Below, piece by piece: positions 49,578-57,678 of a stretch of DNA of 64,000 bases (position 1 is its first letter; the number at the start of each line of letters is the position of its first letter). Source of the stretch: Pseudonocardia cypriaca (GTDB lineage Bacteria > Actinomycetota > Actinomycetes > Mycobacteriales > Pseudonocardiaceae); NCBI RefSeq assembly GCF_006717045.1, contig NZ_VFPH01000001.1:1178001-1242000 (forward strand), given 5' to 3'. The notes under the pieces were generated by a model, which saw only the letters and a list, made by a program, of their open reading frames with translations, did no database searches and was not told the DNA's origin. The position numbers were made by a program, and so were the translations under genes.

Positions 49578-50552
49578 TAGCGGGTGAAATGAGTAGATGT
49601 GAATCGCCTCTCGTCGGCGGTCGATGTTAGGCCACTACCCCGACGCTGCCGGGGCTTGTCGGCGTCGGGCGCCTCGGCGTGTCGTAGGAAGGTGCGGTTC
49701 TCGAACAGCGCGCGCCGTGGGACCCGGAGCGGTCGCAACCCGGCCGCGGTCATGGCGGGACCGTGCCAGCACCGGGAGGCACGCACGAGCACGGCCAGCA
49801 CCAGGCTGCTGCGGTTGGCCTCCAGTCTGCCGTCCGATGACCTCGACGGGCGGCGGGTCGCGCCGAGAACGCCATTCGACAGTTCGCATCAGTACGTCTG
49901 GGCGTTTTGTCTGGCCAGGAACGCAGCTCGTGGCTGACGGTTGCCGGAGGGTGGAGGCCGAGCGCGGCGGCGCACTCCGCCGGTGAGCCGCCCGCGGCGA
50001 GCACGTGGGCAACGGTTTGCCAGGGGTGCTCTCCAGCCGGTCGGGCCGCCACGAACCGCAGCCGGTGCCCCCGAGCCCGCTGCTCCGCTGCTCGCGCAAT
50101 GGGGAATACGAATCCGAAGCAGTGGCGTTGTCGCGACCTGCCACTGACTCCCCTCGCTGGTCGAGCGTTCGAGGCGAGCGCCTCGAAGGATGTTCGGACC
50201 GATACGAGGTTGGCACGGAGTACGACCCAGCTCAATGGGCTGATCGTGTGCGCACGCCAGATCCGCGGTTTCCCGGGCGTTACCGGCACGAGCGGGCGAC
50301 TCAACGGCTGCGTGCGCGACCTGCCGGTCAGGTGCGGGCGAGTGGATCGGCGTCGTTGCCGGGAACGCCGGTTCGGGTCGATCCGGAGCCTCCGGATGTG
50401 CGTGCCTCCGCCGGCATCGGCCGGTCCACCGGTGGCGGGAGGCTTCAGTCCGGGGTGACGATGGCGAAGTTCTTGTCGCCCAGGTCGAGGACGCCTTGTG
50501 AGGGTCAACGCCCGCTCGATCCTGTCGTCCGCTGGGTGACCAAAGGACCGCG
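49578..50552. other. About 1 kb without a recognisable gene
   Basis: Several open frames exist, but they read as shadow translations. One stretch on the minus strand (about 49905-50080) looks more coding-like (HPWQTVAHVLAAGGSPAECA), possibly part of an old DNA-binding domain; I recognise no family. A short minus-strand end near 50456 (VLDLGDKNFAIVTPD, stop) may be the tail of a decayed gene. The region looks like eroded DNA separating the biosynthetic locus from the secreted protein. Confidence 0.4.
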
Positions 50553-51665
50553 CTACCTCTCCGCGACGACGCCCTGCAGCACGGCGAGCGTGTCGGCCAC
50601 GCGTTGCCGGTTGCCGACGGCGAGGTAGACCTCGTAGGAGACCTTGTCGCCGCGGGCGACCGTGCCGCGCGGCGCGGTGATTTGGATGGTGTCCTCGCCG
50701 GTCATGCCGTTGTAGGGGCTCGGAGGCCTGCTCATCGAGTAGTAGTACGTGCCGGCGGCCACCGCGCTCGGCACGGTGAGGATGCCCATGCAGTAGTCGC
50801 CGTCGGTGGTGCAGCGGGCGAGGGGTTCCTTGCTCGTGTAGGAGTCATTCGGCCGGGGAGTGAGGACGCGGGTGGTCGGGTCGACCGAGAACGCGTCGGT
50901 GAAGTCGCGCTGCAAGTAGGCGACCAGCACACCATCGAAGTGATCGTGTGTGTCGTCGTCGGACGTCAGCGTGGCTTCGAGCCGGATGACGTTGGAGAGC
51001 TCCTGCGCGCCGTCGGGCTGGAGATCGACGGTCGTCTCCAACCAGTACGGCGAGAGGCCCTGCGAGAACGGTACTCGGTCGGGTTGGAAGTCGACGCCGT
51101 GGCAGCCGTCCCAGCCCGGGGCCGGGTCGGCGCGGGTCATGAACATCGCCGGCCTGGACTCGGTGCGCACGGACAGCCCGGACTTCGCCATGGTGTACAG
51201 CGCGCTGGTGCTGCTCTTCCGGTGGTAAGGAGCCTTCTGGCCCTCCGCATCGAGACGCGTACCCGCCTGGGTGGGGTTGTAGCACTCGCTGCCGGCTTCG
51301 CCCTCCTGCCAGGCGTGGAACGCGTACTGCAGCGCCGCTCCGTAACCGCCGCTCGCGATGAACTCCTTGTCGTTCACCCGCACCGAGGCGATCGCCCCGG
51401 CCAGCGCGGTCGACGTGGTGACGGACAGCCGGTTGGTCCCGTCCACCGTCGTGGCCAGCGTGACGTCGGGAAACGTCCGGTCGTAGTTCCGGTTCGTCGC
51501 GCACTCGCTGCGATACGTGTGGATGAAATCGTAGGTGGCGGCGTCGTCCGACGCAGCCGGTGCGACGCACGGGCCTGCCGCCGCCGCAGCGGAGCCGACT
51601 CCACTGGTGAGGCTGGCCAGCAGCAACGAACCCAAGACAACCGAAAGCGTTCTCGTCCCCCGCAC
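50553..51665 (-). CDS. Secreted protein of unknown function
   Basis: A 370-aa exported protein. The Sec signal peptide is VVLGSLLLASLTSGVGSAAA with cleavage expected after an Ala near residue 29. The mature part is rich in polar residues and has about seven cysteines, likely disulfides. I recognise no family. The start MRGTRTLSVV has two Arg before the hydrophobic core, as expected for Sec export. It stands alone: about 1 kb of non-coding DNA separates it from the biosynthetic locus, and a GlxA-type regulator lies upstream. Confidence 0.72.
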   Translation of the reverse strand: MRGTRTLSVVLGSLLLASLTSGVGSAAAAAGPCVAPAASDDAATYDFIHTYRSECATNRNYDRTFPDVTLATTVDGTNRLSVTTSTALAGAIASVRVNDKEFIASGGYGAALQYAFHAWQEGEAGSECYNPTQAGTRLDAEGQKAPYHRKSSTSALYTMAKSGLSVRTESRPAMFMTRADPAPGWDGCHGVDFQPDRVPFSQGLSPYWLETTVDLQPDGAQELSNVIRLEATLTSDDDTHDHFDGVLVAYLQRDFTDAFSVDPTTRVLTPRPNDSYTSKEPLARCTTDGDYCMGILTVPSAVAAGTYYYSMSRPPSPYNGMTGEDTIQITAPRGTVARGDKVSYEVYLAVGNRQRVADTLAVLQGVVAER

Positions 51666-51852
51666 GGGTGAATCAGATCACCTCGCGACCGCCCGGCTCT
51701 CCTGGGGCCCGTCCTCGACTGCTGCCCACGAGGTCAGCAGCAATGCGGGCATGACGCCGGCCTCGCAGGGCCCTGCTGCTGGGATCGCTTCCCTCCGGTC
51801 CCACCGGCGTCTTCCCGGATCCCGACGGCGACGTGTGGCGGGGGGAAGTCCG

Positions 51853-52818
51853 TCAGGCGCGCGCCGCCCGGAACGTGCGCCGGTAGGCCAGCGGGGAGAC
51901 CCCGATCGCCGCGTGGAGGTGTTGGCGCAGGGACGTGCTGGTGGCGAAGCCGACCTCGCCGGCGATCTCGTCGATCGGGAGATCGCTGGATTCGAGGAGG
52001 TGACGTGCGCGGGCGAGGCGTTGCTGGGTGAGCCATCGCCCGGGGCTCGTGCCGACCTCGTCGGTGAAGCGGCGGGCGAAGGTGCGCAGGCTCATCCGGG
52101 CGTGCTCGGCGAGATCGGCGAGGACGAGGGGTTCGTGCAGGTGCGCGAGGGCCCATTGCCGCGCGGCCGCGGTGCCGTCCTGTGTGGTCCGGGGGACCGG
52201 CGATTCGATGTACTGCGCCTGCCCACCGTCCCGCCAGGGAGGCACCACGCAGCGGCGGGCGGCCCGGTTGGCGATCTCGCTGCCGTGGTCGGTGCGCAGC
52301 AGGTGCAGGAACAGGTCGACGCCGGAGGCTGCGCCTGCGGAGGTCAGGACGTCGCCGTCGTCGACGAACAGCACGTCGGGGTTCAGGTCGACCTTCGGGA
52401 AGAGGCGGCGGAACGGCTCGGCCGCCTGCCAGTGGGTGGTGGCCGGGCGACCGTCGAGCATACCGGCGGCGGCGAGCACGAAGGCGCCGGTGCAGATGGA
52501 CACGAGCCGGGTGCCGGGCCGGATCTGCCGGAAGGCTTCCGCGATCGGTTCCGGTAGCTCCGGCACGATCGGTTCGGCGTCGTCGGGGGGCGGGGCGAAC
52601 GGCGCGATCACCACCGTGTCGGCCGTGGACAGCAGCTCGGGGCCGTGTTCGACGGCGACGGTGAAGTCACTGCTCGTGCGTACCGGGCGACCGTCGACGC
52701 TGCAGGTCAGCACCTCGTAGAGGCCTTCGGTGGCGCCGAGGATCCGGCTCGGCATGCCGAGTTCGAACGGATACACCCCGTCGATGGCGAGGACGGCGAC
52801 CCGGTGCGCTCTCGGCAC
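51853..52818 (-). CDS. GlxA-type AraC-family regulator (DJ-1/PfpI N-terminal domain)
   Basis: A 321-aa regulator. The N-terminal ~180 residues form a DJ-1/PfpI-like domain (VAVLAIDGVYPFELGMPSRI, LVSICTGAFVLAAAGMLDGR). The C-terminal AraC/XylS DNA-binding domain shows ADLAEHARMSLRTFARRFTD and IAGEVGFATSTSLRQHLHAA. The GTG at 52818 has AAGGAG 8 bases upstream; the frame is open further to 52878 without a better site. It is divergent from the NADP-dependent oxidoreductase and may regulate it, a common arrangement. Confidence 0.92.
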   Translation of the reverse strand: MPRAHRVAVLAIDGVYPFELGMPSRILGATEGLYEVLTCSVDGRPVRTSSDFTVAVEHGPELLSTADTVVIAPFAPPPDDAEPIVPELPEPIAEAFRQIRPGTRLVSICTGAFVLAAAGMLDGRPATTHWQAAEPFRRLFPKVDLNPDVLFVDDGDVLTSAGAASGVDLFLHLLRTDHGSEIANRAARRCVVPPWRDGGQAQYIESPVPRTTQDGTAAARQWALAHLHEPLVLADLAEHARMSLRTFARRFTDEVGTSPGRWLTQQRLARARHLLESSDLPIDEIAGEVGFATSTSLRQHLHAAIGVSPLAYRRTFRAARA

Positions 52819-52945
52819 GGTGTGGCTCCTTGGATCGGGGACCACCGCTGCTGGCAGGATCCCATCGAATAGTGGCAATCATGCCATTGTCGCCCGCTCG
52901 GGTCCTCAACAGACTGAGATCATGAGCGGAAGCGAGGGCGCCACG

Positions 52946-53887
52946 ATGCGCGCTATCAGCCAAGACGTGCTCGGCCGCCCGGACGTGCTCCACGTGGTCA
53001 CGCGGCCGCAGCCCGTCGCGGGCCCCGGGGAGATCGTCGTCCGGGTCCACGCGGCGGGCGTGAACCCGACCGACTGGAAGCACCGCGCGGGCCTGCCCTG
53101 GATGAGGGAACCGGTGCCGGTCCTCGGGTGGGACGTCGCCGGGGTCGTTGAGCGGGTCGGCAGCGGGGTCACCCTGTACGAGCCCGGCGACGAGGTGTTC
53201 GGCATGCTGCCCTACCCGCGGGGCGGCGGGGCGTACGCCGAGTACGCCAAGGCGCCCACGCGGTCCTTCGCCCGCAAGCCGGCGAACCTCGACCACGTGC
53301 GGGCCGCCGCGTTGCCCCTCGCCGCGCTGACGGCGCACCAGTCGCTGGTCGACACGGTGGACGTCCAGCCGGGCCAGCGAGTGCTGATCCACGCCGCGGC
53401 GGGCGGGGTCGGCCACCTGGCCGTGCAGATCGCGAAGGCGCGCGGTGCGCACGTCATCGGCACGGCCAGCGCGGCGAAGCACGACTTCCTGCGCGAGCTC
53501 GGCGCCGACGAGCTGATCGACTACCGGACCACGGACTTCGCCGAGGCCCTCGACGACGTCGACGTGGTCCTCGACACCCTCGCCGGCGAGGTGCGCACCC
53601 GGTCCCTGGACGTCCTGCGGGAGGGCGGCAGGATGATCTCGCTCGTGTCGAGCGACCCGGCCGTCGACGCCGCCGACGCGAGGAAGGCCGCCGAGCGGGG
53701 CGTCCGGTTGCAGGGGCTGCTCGTCGAAGCCGACCACGCGGGCATGCGCGCCATCGCCGAACTCGCCGAGCAGGGCAGGCTCCGCGCCCACGTCGATGCG
53801 ACCTTCCCGCTCACGGAGGCCGCCCGGGCACACGCCCACGGTGAGACCGGGCGCACCACCGGGAAGATCGTCCTCGTCGTGGATTGA
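52946..53887 (+). CDS. NADP-dependent zinc-type oxidoreductase (quinone reductase-like)
   Basis: Medium-chain reductase of 313 aa without zinc-ligand cysteines. It starts MRAISQDVLGRPDVLHV, continues with VHAAGVNPTDWKHRAGLPW and the NADPH site LIHAAAGGVGHLAVQIAKAR. The fold matches NADPH:quinone reductases and related enoyl reductases. The ATG at 52946 has GAGGG at good spacing and is preferred to one at 52922. It is divergent from the GlxA-type regulator, a likely regulator, and ends 58 bp before the converging purU gene. Confidence 0.9.
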   Translation: MRAISQDVLGRPDVLHVVTRPQPVAGPGEIVVRVHAAGVNPTDWKHRAGLPWMREPVPVLGWDVAGVVERVGSGVTLYEPGDEVFGMLPYPRGGGAYAEYAKAPTRSFARKPANLDHVRAAALPLAALTAHQSLVDTVDVQPGQRVLIHAAAGGVGHLAVQIAKARGAHVIGTASAAKHDFLRELGADELIDYRTTDFAEALDDVDVVLDTLAGEVRTRSLDVLREGGRMISLVSSDPAVDAADARKAAERGVRLQGLLVEADHAGMRAIAELAEQGRLRAHVDATFPLTEAARAHAHGETGRTTGKIVLVVD

Positions 53888-53945
53888 AACGTCACGGATT
53901 CGGCGGGCGGGAGCCCCTGAGCAGCGGTACAGGAGCGACTACCGG

Positions 53946-54794
53946 TCAGCGGAAGACCACCGTGCTGCGGTCGTTGAGCAGGACGCGACGTTCGCAGTGC
54001 CAGCGCACGGCACGGGACAGCGCGAGCGCCTCGGCGTCCCGGCCCGCGGTGGTGAGGTGGCGGGGGTCGAAGGTGTGGTCGATCCGGATCACCTCCTGCT
54101 CGATGATGGGGCCCTCGTCGAGGTCCGGCGTCACGTAGTGGGCGGTGGCGCCGACGAGCTTCACGCCGCGGTCGTACGCCTGGTGGTAGGGCTTGGCTCC
54201 CTTGAAGCCGGGCAGGAACGAATGGTGGATGTTGATCGCCCGCCCGTGCAACGTGCGGCACATGCCATCGGAGAGGACCTGCATGTAGCGGGCGAGCACC
54301 ACCAGATCGACGTGGTACTCCTCGACGAGCTCGAGCAGCCGCCGCTCGGCCTGCGGCTTGGTGGTCGGCGTGACCGGCACGTGGTGGAAGGGCAGGCTGG
54401 CCGCTTCGGCCATGGGCCGCAGGTCCTCGTGGTTGGAGACGACGGCGACGAGCTCGCCACCGAGGCTCCCGGCCCGCCAGCGGAAGATCAGGTCGTTGAG
54501 GCAGTGCCCGGCCTTCGACACCATGGCCAGCACCCGTTGCGGGCTGTCACGGGTGAGGCCGAACGCCATGCCGAACTCGGCCGCCACCGGCTCGAACGCC
54601 GCCGACAGGGCCTCGGCGTCGGTCTCCCGCGCGGTGACGAACTCGGTGCGCAGGAACAGCGTGCCGCGCACCCGGTCGTCGAACTGCTGGTGCTCGACGA
54701 TGTCGCAGCCCTGCTCGAAGAGGAAGGCGGTGACCGCGTGCACGATGCCCGGGCGTTGCGGGCAGCTCAGGGTGAGGATGAAGGTGCTCGTCAC
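53946..54794 (-). CDS. purU: Formyltetrahydrofolate deformylase
   Basis: Hydrolyses 10-formyl-THF to formate and free THF (282 aa). The N-terminal ACT domain is ILTLSCPQRPGIVHAVTAFL, and the catalytic GART-fold half has LARYMQVLSDGM, INIHHSFLPGFKGAKPYHQA with the catalytic Asn/His, and VTPDLDEGPIIEQEV with the catalytic Asp. It is the last gene of the sarcosine operon, 15 bp after sdaA. It releases THF when demethylation saturates the C1 pool, as in known dimethylglycine and sarcosine clusters. Confidence 0.95.
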   Translation of the reverse strand: MTSTFILTLSCPQRPGIVHAVTAFLFEQGCDIVEHQQFDDRVRGTLFLRTEFVTARETDAEALSAAFEPVAAEFGMAFGLTRDSPQRVLAMVSKAGHCLNDLIFRWRAGSLGGELVAVVSNHEDLRPMAEAASLPFHHVPVTPTTKPQAERRLLELVEEYHVDLVVLARYMQVLSDGMCRTLHGRAINIHHSFLPGFKGAKPYHQAYDRGVKLVGATAHYVTPDLDEGPIIEQEVIRIDHTFDPRHLTTAGRDAEALALSRAVRWHCERRVLLNDRSTVVFR

Positions 54795-54809
54795 GGGACT
54801 CCTCGGCGC

Positions 54810-56183
54810 TCAGCACTCGACGACGTTGAGGGCGAGACCGCCGCGGGCGGTCTCCTTGTACTTGTCCTTCATGTCCGCCCCGGTCTCGCGCATCGTCTTG
54901 ATCGCCTTGTCGAGGGTGACCTGGTGCCGCCCGTCGCCGCGCACGGCGAGCCGGGCCGCGGTGATGGCCTTGACGGCGCCCACGGCGTTGCGTTCGATGC
55001 ACGGGATCTGCACGAGCCCGCCGACGGGGTCGCACGTGAGCCCGAGGTTGTGCTCGATGCCGATCTCAGCGGCGTTCTCGACCTGTTCCGGGGTGCCCCC
55101 GAGCACCTCGGCGAGGCCTGCGGCGGCCATCGAGCAGGCCGATCCGACCTCGCCCTGGCAGCCGACCTCGGCCCCGGAGATCGAGGCGTTCTCCTTGAAC
55201 AGCAGCCCCACAGCGGCGGCCGTGAGCAGGAACCGCACCACCCCGTCGTCGGAGAACGAGCCGATGAAACGCCGGTAGTAGTGCAGGACGGCCGGGACGA
55301 TGCCGGCCGCGCCGTTCGTCGGGGCGGTGACGACGCGGCCGCCGGCGGCGTTCTCCTCGTTCACGGCGAGCGCGTAGAGGGTGACCCAGTCGACGGCGCG
55401 CAGCGGGTCCTGCTCGTCGATTGTGGCGTCGAGCCGCTCGCGCAGCGCGGCGGCGCGCCTGCGCACCTTCAGCCCGCCGGGAAGCACGCCGCCGGTGTGC
55501 GTCCCGCGCTCGACGCACTCCTGCATCACCGACCAGATGTGCAGCAGCCCGGCGCGCACGTCCTGCTCGGTGCGCCACGCCAGCTCGTTCGCGAGCATGA
55601 GGTCGCTGATGCGCAGCCCGGTCTCGCGGGTGCGCCGCAGCAACTCCTCGCCGGTGGTGAACGGATAGCGCACCGGCGTCGGGTCCTCGACGAGGACCGG
55701 GCGCCCTGCCTCGTCCTCGTCCAGGACGAATCCGCCGCCGACCGAGTAGTACTCCCTGGCCGTCAGCTCGCCGCCGTCGGCGCCGAAGGCACGGAAGATC
55801 ATGCCGTTGGTGTGGAAGGGCAGCCGCTTGCGCCGGTGCAGCACGACGTCGTCGTCGACGGAGAACGGGATCGACACCTCGCCGGCGAGCAGCAGGCGGC
55901 CGCCGTCCCGGACGGCGCTGACCCGGGGATCGGCGGCCGCCGGGTCGACGAGGTCGGGCTGCTCGCCCTCCAGCCCGAGCACGACGGCCTTGACGCTCCC
56001 GTGCCCGTGCCCGGTGGCCCCGAGCGAGCCGAACAGCTCGGCACGGACGCGGGCGGTGCGGGGGAGCAGCCCGTCCCGCTCCAGGCGGCTCGCGAACGAG
56101 CTCGCCGCGCGCATCGGCCCCACCGTGTGCGAGCTCGACGGGCCGATGCCGACCTTGAACAGGTCGAAGGCGCTGATGGTCAT
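54810..56183 (-). CDS. sdaA: L-serine ammonia-lyase, [4Fe-4S]-dependent
   Basis: Converts L-serine to pyruvate and ammonia (457 aa, usual single-chain length). The N-terminal beta domain starts FDLFKVGIGPSSSHTVGPMR. The catalytic alpha domain has the cluster cysteines in GCQGEVGSACSMAAAG and LTCDPVGGLVQIPCIERNAV. The ATG overlaps the folD stop (ATGA). Serine arises from glycine plus methylene-THF via GlyA, so this gene connects sarcosine-derived carbon to pyruvate. Confidence 0.96.
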   Translation of the reverse strand: MTISAFDLFKVGIGPSSSHTVGPMRAASSFASRLERDGLLPRTARVRAELFGSLGATGHGHGSVKAVVLGLEGEQPDLVDPAAADPRVSAVRDGGRLLLAGEVSIPFSVDDDVVLHRRKRLPFHTNGMIFRAFGADGGELTAREYYSVGGGFVLDEDEAGRPVLVEDPTPVRYPFTTGEELLRRTRETGLRISDLMLANELAWRTEQDVRAGLLHIWSVMQECVERGTHTGGVLPGGLKVRRRAAALRERLDATIDEQDPLRAVDWVTLYALAVNEENAAGGRVVTAPTNGAAGIVPAVLHYYRRFIGSFSDDGVVRFLLTAAAVGLLFKENASISGAEVGCQGEVGSACSMAAAGLAEVLGGTPEQVENAAEIGIEHNLGLTCDPVGGLVQIPCIERNAVGAVKAITAARLAVRGDGRHQVTLDKAIKTMRETGADMKDKYKETARGGLALNVVEC

Positions 56184-57007
56184 GGCCCACCCGCGGCCCG
56201 GACGGTGTGCTGCAGCAGCAGCGCGGTCGTGACCGGCCCGACTCCGCCGGGCACGGGGGTCAGGCCGCCCGCCGTCTCCGCGACGGCCGGGTCGACGTCG
56301 CCGACGAGCCCGCCGTCCGCGGTCGGGTTGGTCCCGACGTCGATCACGACGGTTCCGGGCGACACGTGCTCGGTCGTGATCAGCCCGGGCCTGCCGACCG
56401 CCGCGACGAGCACGTCGGCCTGCCGGGTGATCGCGGCGAGGTCGCTGGTGCGGGAGTGGCAGATCGTCACCGTGGCGTCGCGGTCGAGCAGCAGGTGCGC
56501 CGCCGGCTTGCCCACCACGGTCGAGCGGCCCACGACGACGGCGTGCCGACCGGACAGCGGGACACCGTGGTGGTCGAGCAGCGCCAGCACCGCCTCGGCG
56601 GTGGCAGGCGGGAAGGAAGGCAGGCCCGCGGCGAGGCGGCCCAGGCTCGCGGGGTTGGCGCCGTCGACGTCCTTCGCCGGGGGGATCGCCGGGGCCAGGT
56701 CGCCGACGTCGACCCCTGCCGGGAGCGGCGTCTGCAGGATGATCCCGTGCACGTCGTCGTCCGCGCCGAGCCGGCTCAGGACGGTGTGGATCTCCGTCGG
56801 GGTGGGGGACACGACGTCGCAGACGATCCCGGCCGCGGCCGCCGCCTTCGCGATCGAGCGCACGTACCACGCGCTGGACTCGTCGGCCGTCGCGACGACG
56901 ATCGCGAGCCGCGGCGGCCTGCCGGCCGCGGTCAGCGTCGCGGCCGACTCGGCGGTGCGACGGCGCAGGTCGGCCGCGAGCTCGCGGCCACCGAGCGAGG
57001 CGGTCAT
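56180..57007 (-). CDS. folD: FolD-type methylene-THF dehydrogenase, cyclohydrolase lysine absent
   Basis: A 275-aa FolD-fold enzyme. The segment ESSAWYVRSIAKAA aligns with the family's Y-V-x-x-K motif: Tyr48 is kept, but the lysine four residues later (Lys56 of E. coli FolD) is Ile52. That lysine is essential for the cyclohydrolase reaction. Other conserved residues are present: GIILQTPLP (Gln98 equivalent), PAKDVDGANP (Asp121), VVGRSTVVGKPAAHLLL for NADP binding and GGLTPVPGGVGPVTTALLL. It therefore probably only oxidises methylene-THF to methenyl-THF, and the fchA gene directly upstream supplies the cyclohydrolase. ATGA-type overlaps lie on both sides. Confidence 0.9.
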   Translation of the reverse strand: MTASLGGRELAADLRRRTAESAATLTAAGRPPRLAIVVATADESSAWYVRSIAKAAAAAGIVCDVVSPTPTEIHTVLSRLGADDDVHGIILQTPLPAGVDVGDLAPAIPPAKDVDGANPASLGRLAAGLPSFPPATAEAVLALLDHHGVPLSGRHAVVVGRSTVVGKPAAHLLLDRDATVTICHSRTSDLAAITRQADVLVAAVGRPGLITTEHVSPGTVVIDVGTNPTADGGLVGDVDPAVAETAGGLTPVPGGVGPVTTALLLQHTVRAAGGP

Positions 57008-57624
57008 GAGGCGAGCCCCGCACGTACCTCGCCTGTCACCTTGTCGGCCCGGTCGCAGAGCCCGCCGACCGAACCGGCCGCGGCGAGCAGCTCGCTCCTG
57101 GCCTGCGCGTCCTCGACCCCGGTGAGGTTGATCTCGACGTTGACCCGCGCGGTGGTCGCCGCGGCCCGCGCCGCCTCGGCCGCTGCGGCCACGTCGCTGA
57201 TCACGTTGGGGTTGCCGATGGGCAGCAGCTCCTCGGTGAGGTCGAGGACGCGGGCGGCGACCCCGATGACGAACGCGGGTGGGCGGGCCGCGGCGAGGAG
57301 CGCAGTGGCGATCGCGGCGGACCGCGTCGCGGCCTCGGCGGCGCCGGTCTTCGGCAGCCGGTAGGCCTCCGTGACCGCCGTGAACGCGGCCGCGTCGTCC
57401 TCGGCGAGCGTGAGCGCAGTCTCGCGCAGCTCGTCGGCGGTGTCGCGGATGCGCCCGATCGCTCCGGCGTGCTCGACGTACTTCGGGCCGTCGCTGTAGC
57501 GCGCGACCATCGCCACGAGCGCGGCGGCCTGGGCGGCGTGCAGCGCGGCGGTCGCGCCGCCGCCGGGCGCGGGGACCCGAGCGGCGAGGGCGATGAGGAA
57601 CTGCCCGATGGTCTGGTTGCGCAC
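57004..57624 (-). CDS. fchA: Methenyl-THF cyclohydrolase (FchA/FTCD cyclodeaminase family)
   Basis: A 206-aa helical protein of the formimidoyl-THF cyclodeaminase/methenyl-THF cyclohydrolase family. Blocks: TIGQFLIALAARVPAPGGGA (the conserved PxPGGG segment), ALVAMVARYSDGPKY and GNPNVISDVAAAAEAARAA (NxNVxSDxxxA motif). GTG at 57624 has AGGAAGGG before it. The fold is unrelated to FolD and is mainly known from clostridia and some actinobacteria. Its position directly ahead of a FolD lacking the cyclohydrolase lysine fits division of labour. Confidence 0.88.
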   Translation of the reverse strand: MRNQTIGQFLIALAARVPAPGGGATAALHAAQAAALVAMVARYSDGPKYVEHAGAIGRIRDTADELRETALTLAEDDAAAFTAVTEAYRLPKTGAAEAATRSAAIATALLAAARPPAFVIGVAARVLDLTEELLPIGNPNVISDVAAAAEAARAAATTARVNVEINLTGVEDAQARSELLAAAGSVGGLCDRADKVTGEVRAGLAS

Positions 57625-57678
57625 GGCGGCGCCCTTCCTGGTCGAGGTGGTGGGGCGGAGGCGGAGGAGCACGGGTCG

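Noticed and set aside
53796..57125. Plus-strand open frame of over 1,100 codons
   Set aside because: It runs antisense to purU, sdaA and folD, all of which have clear motifs. The translation is Arg/His/Asp/Gly-rich without domains; such long antisense frames are a product of ~70% GC and third-position bias.
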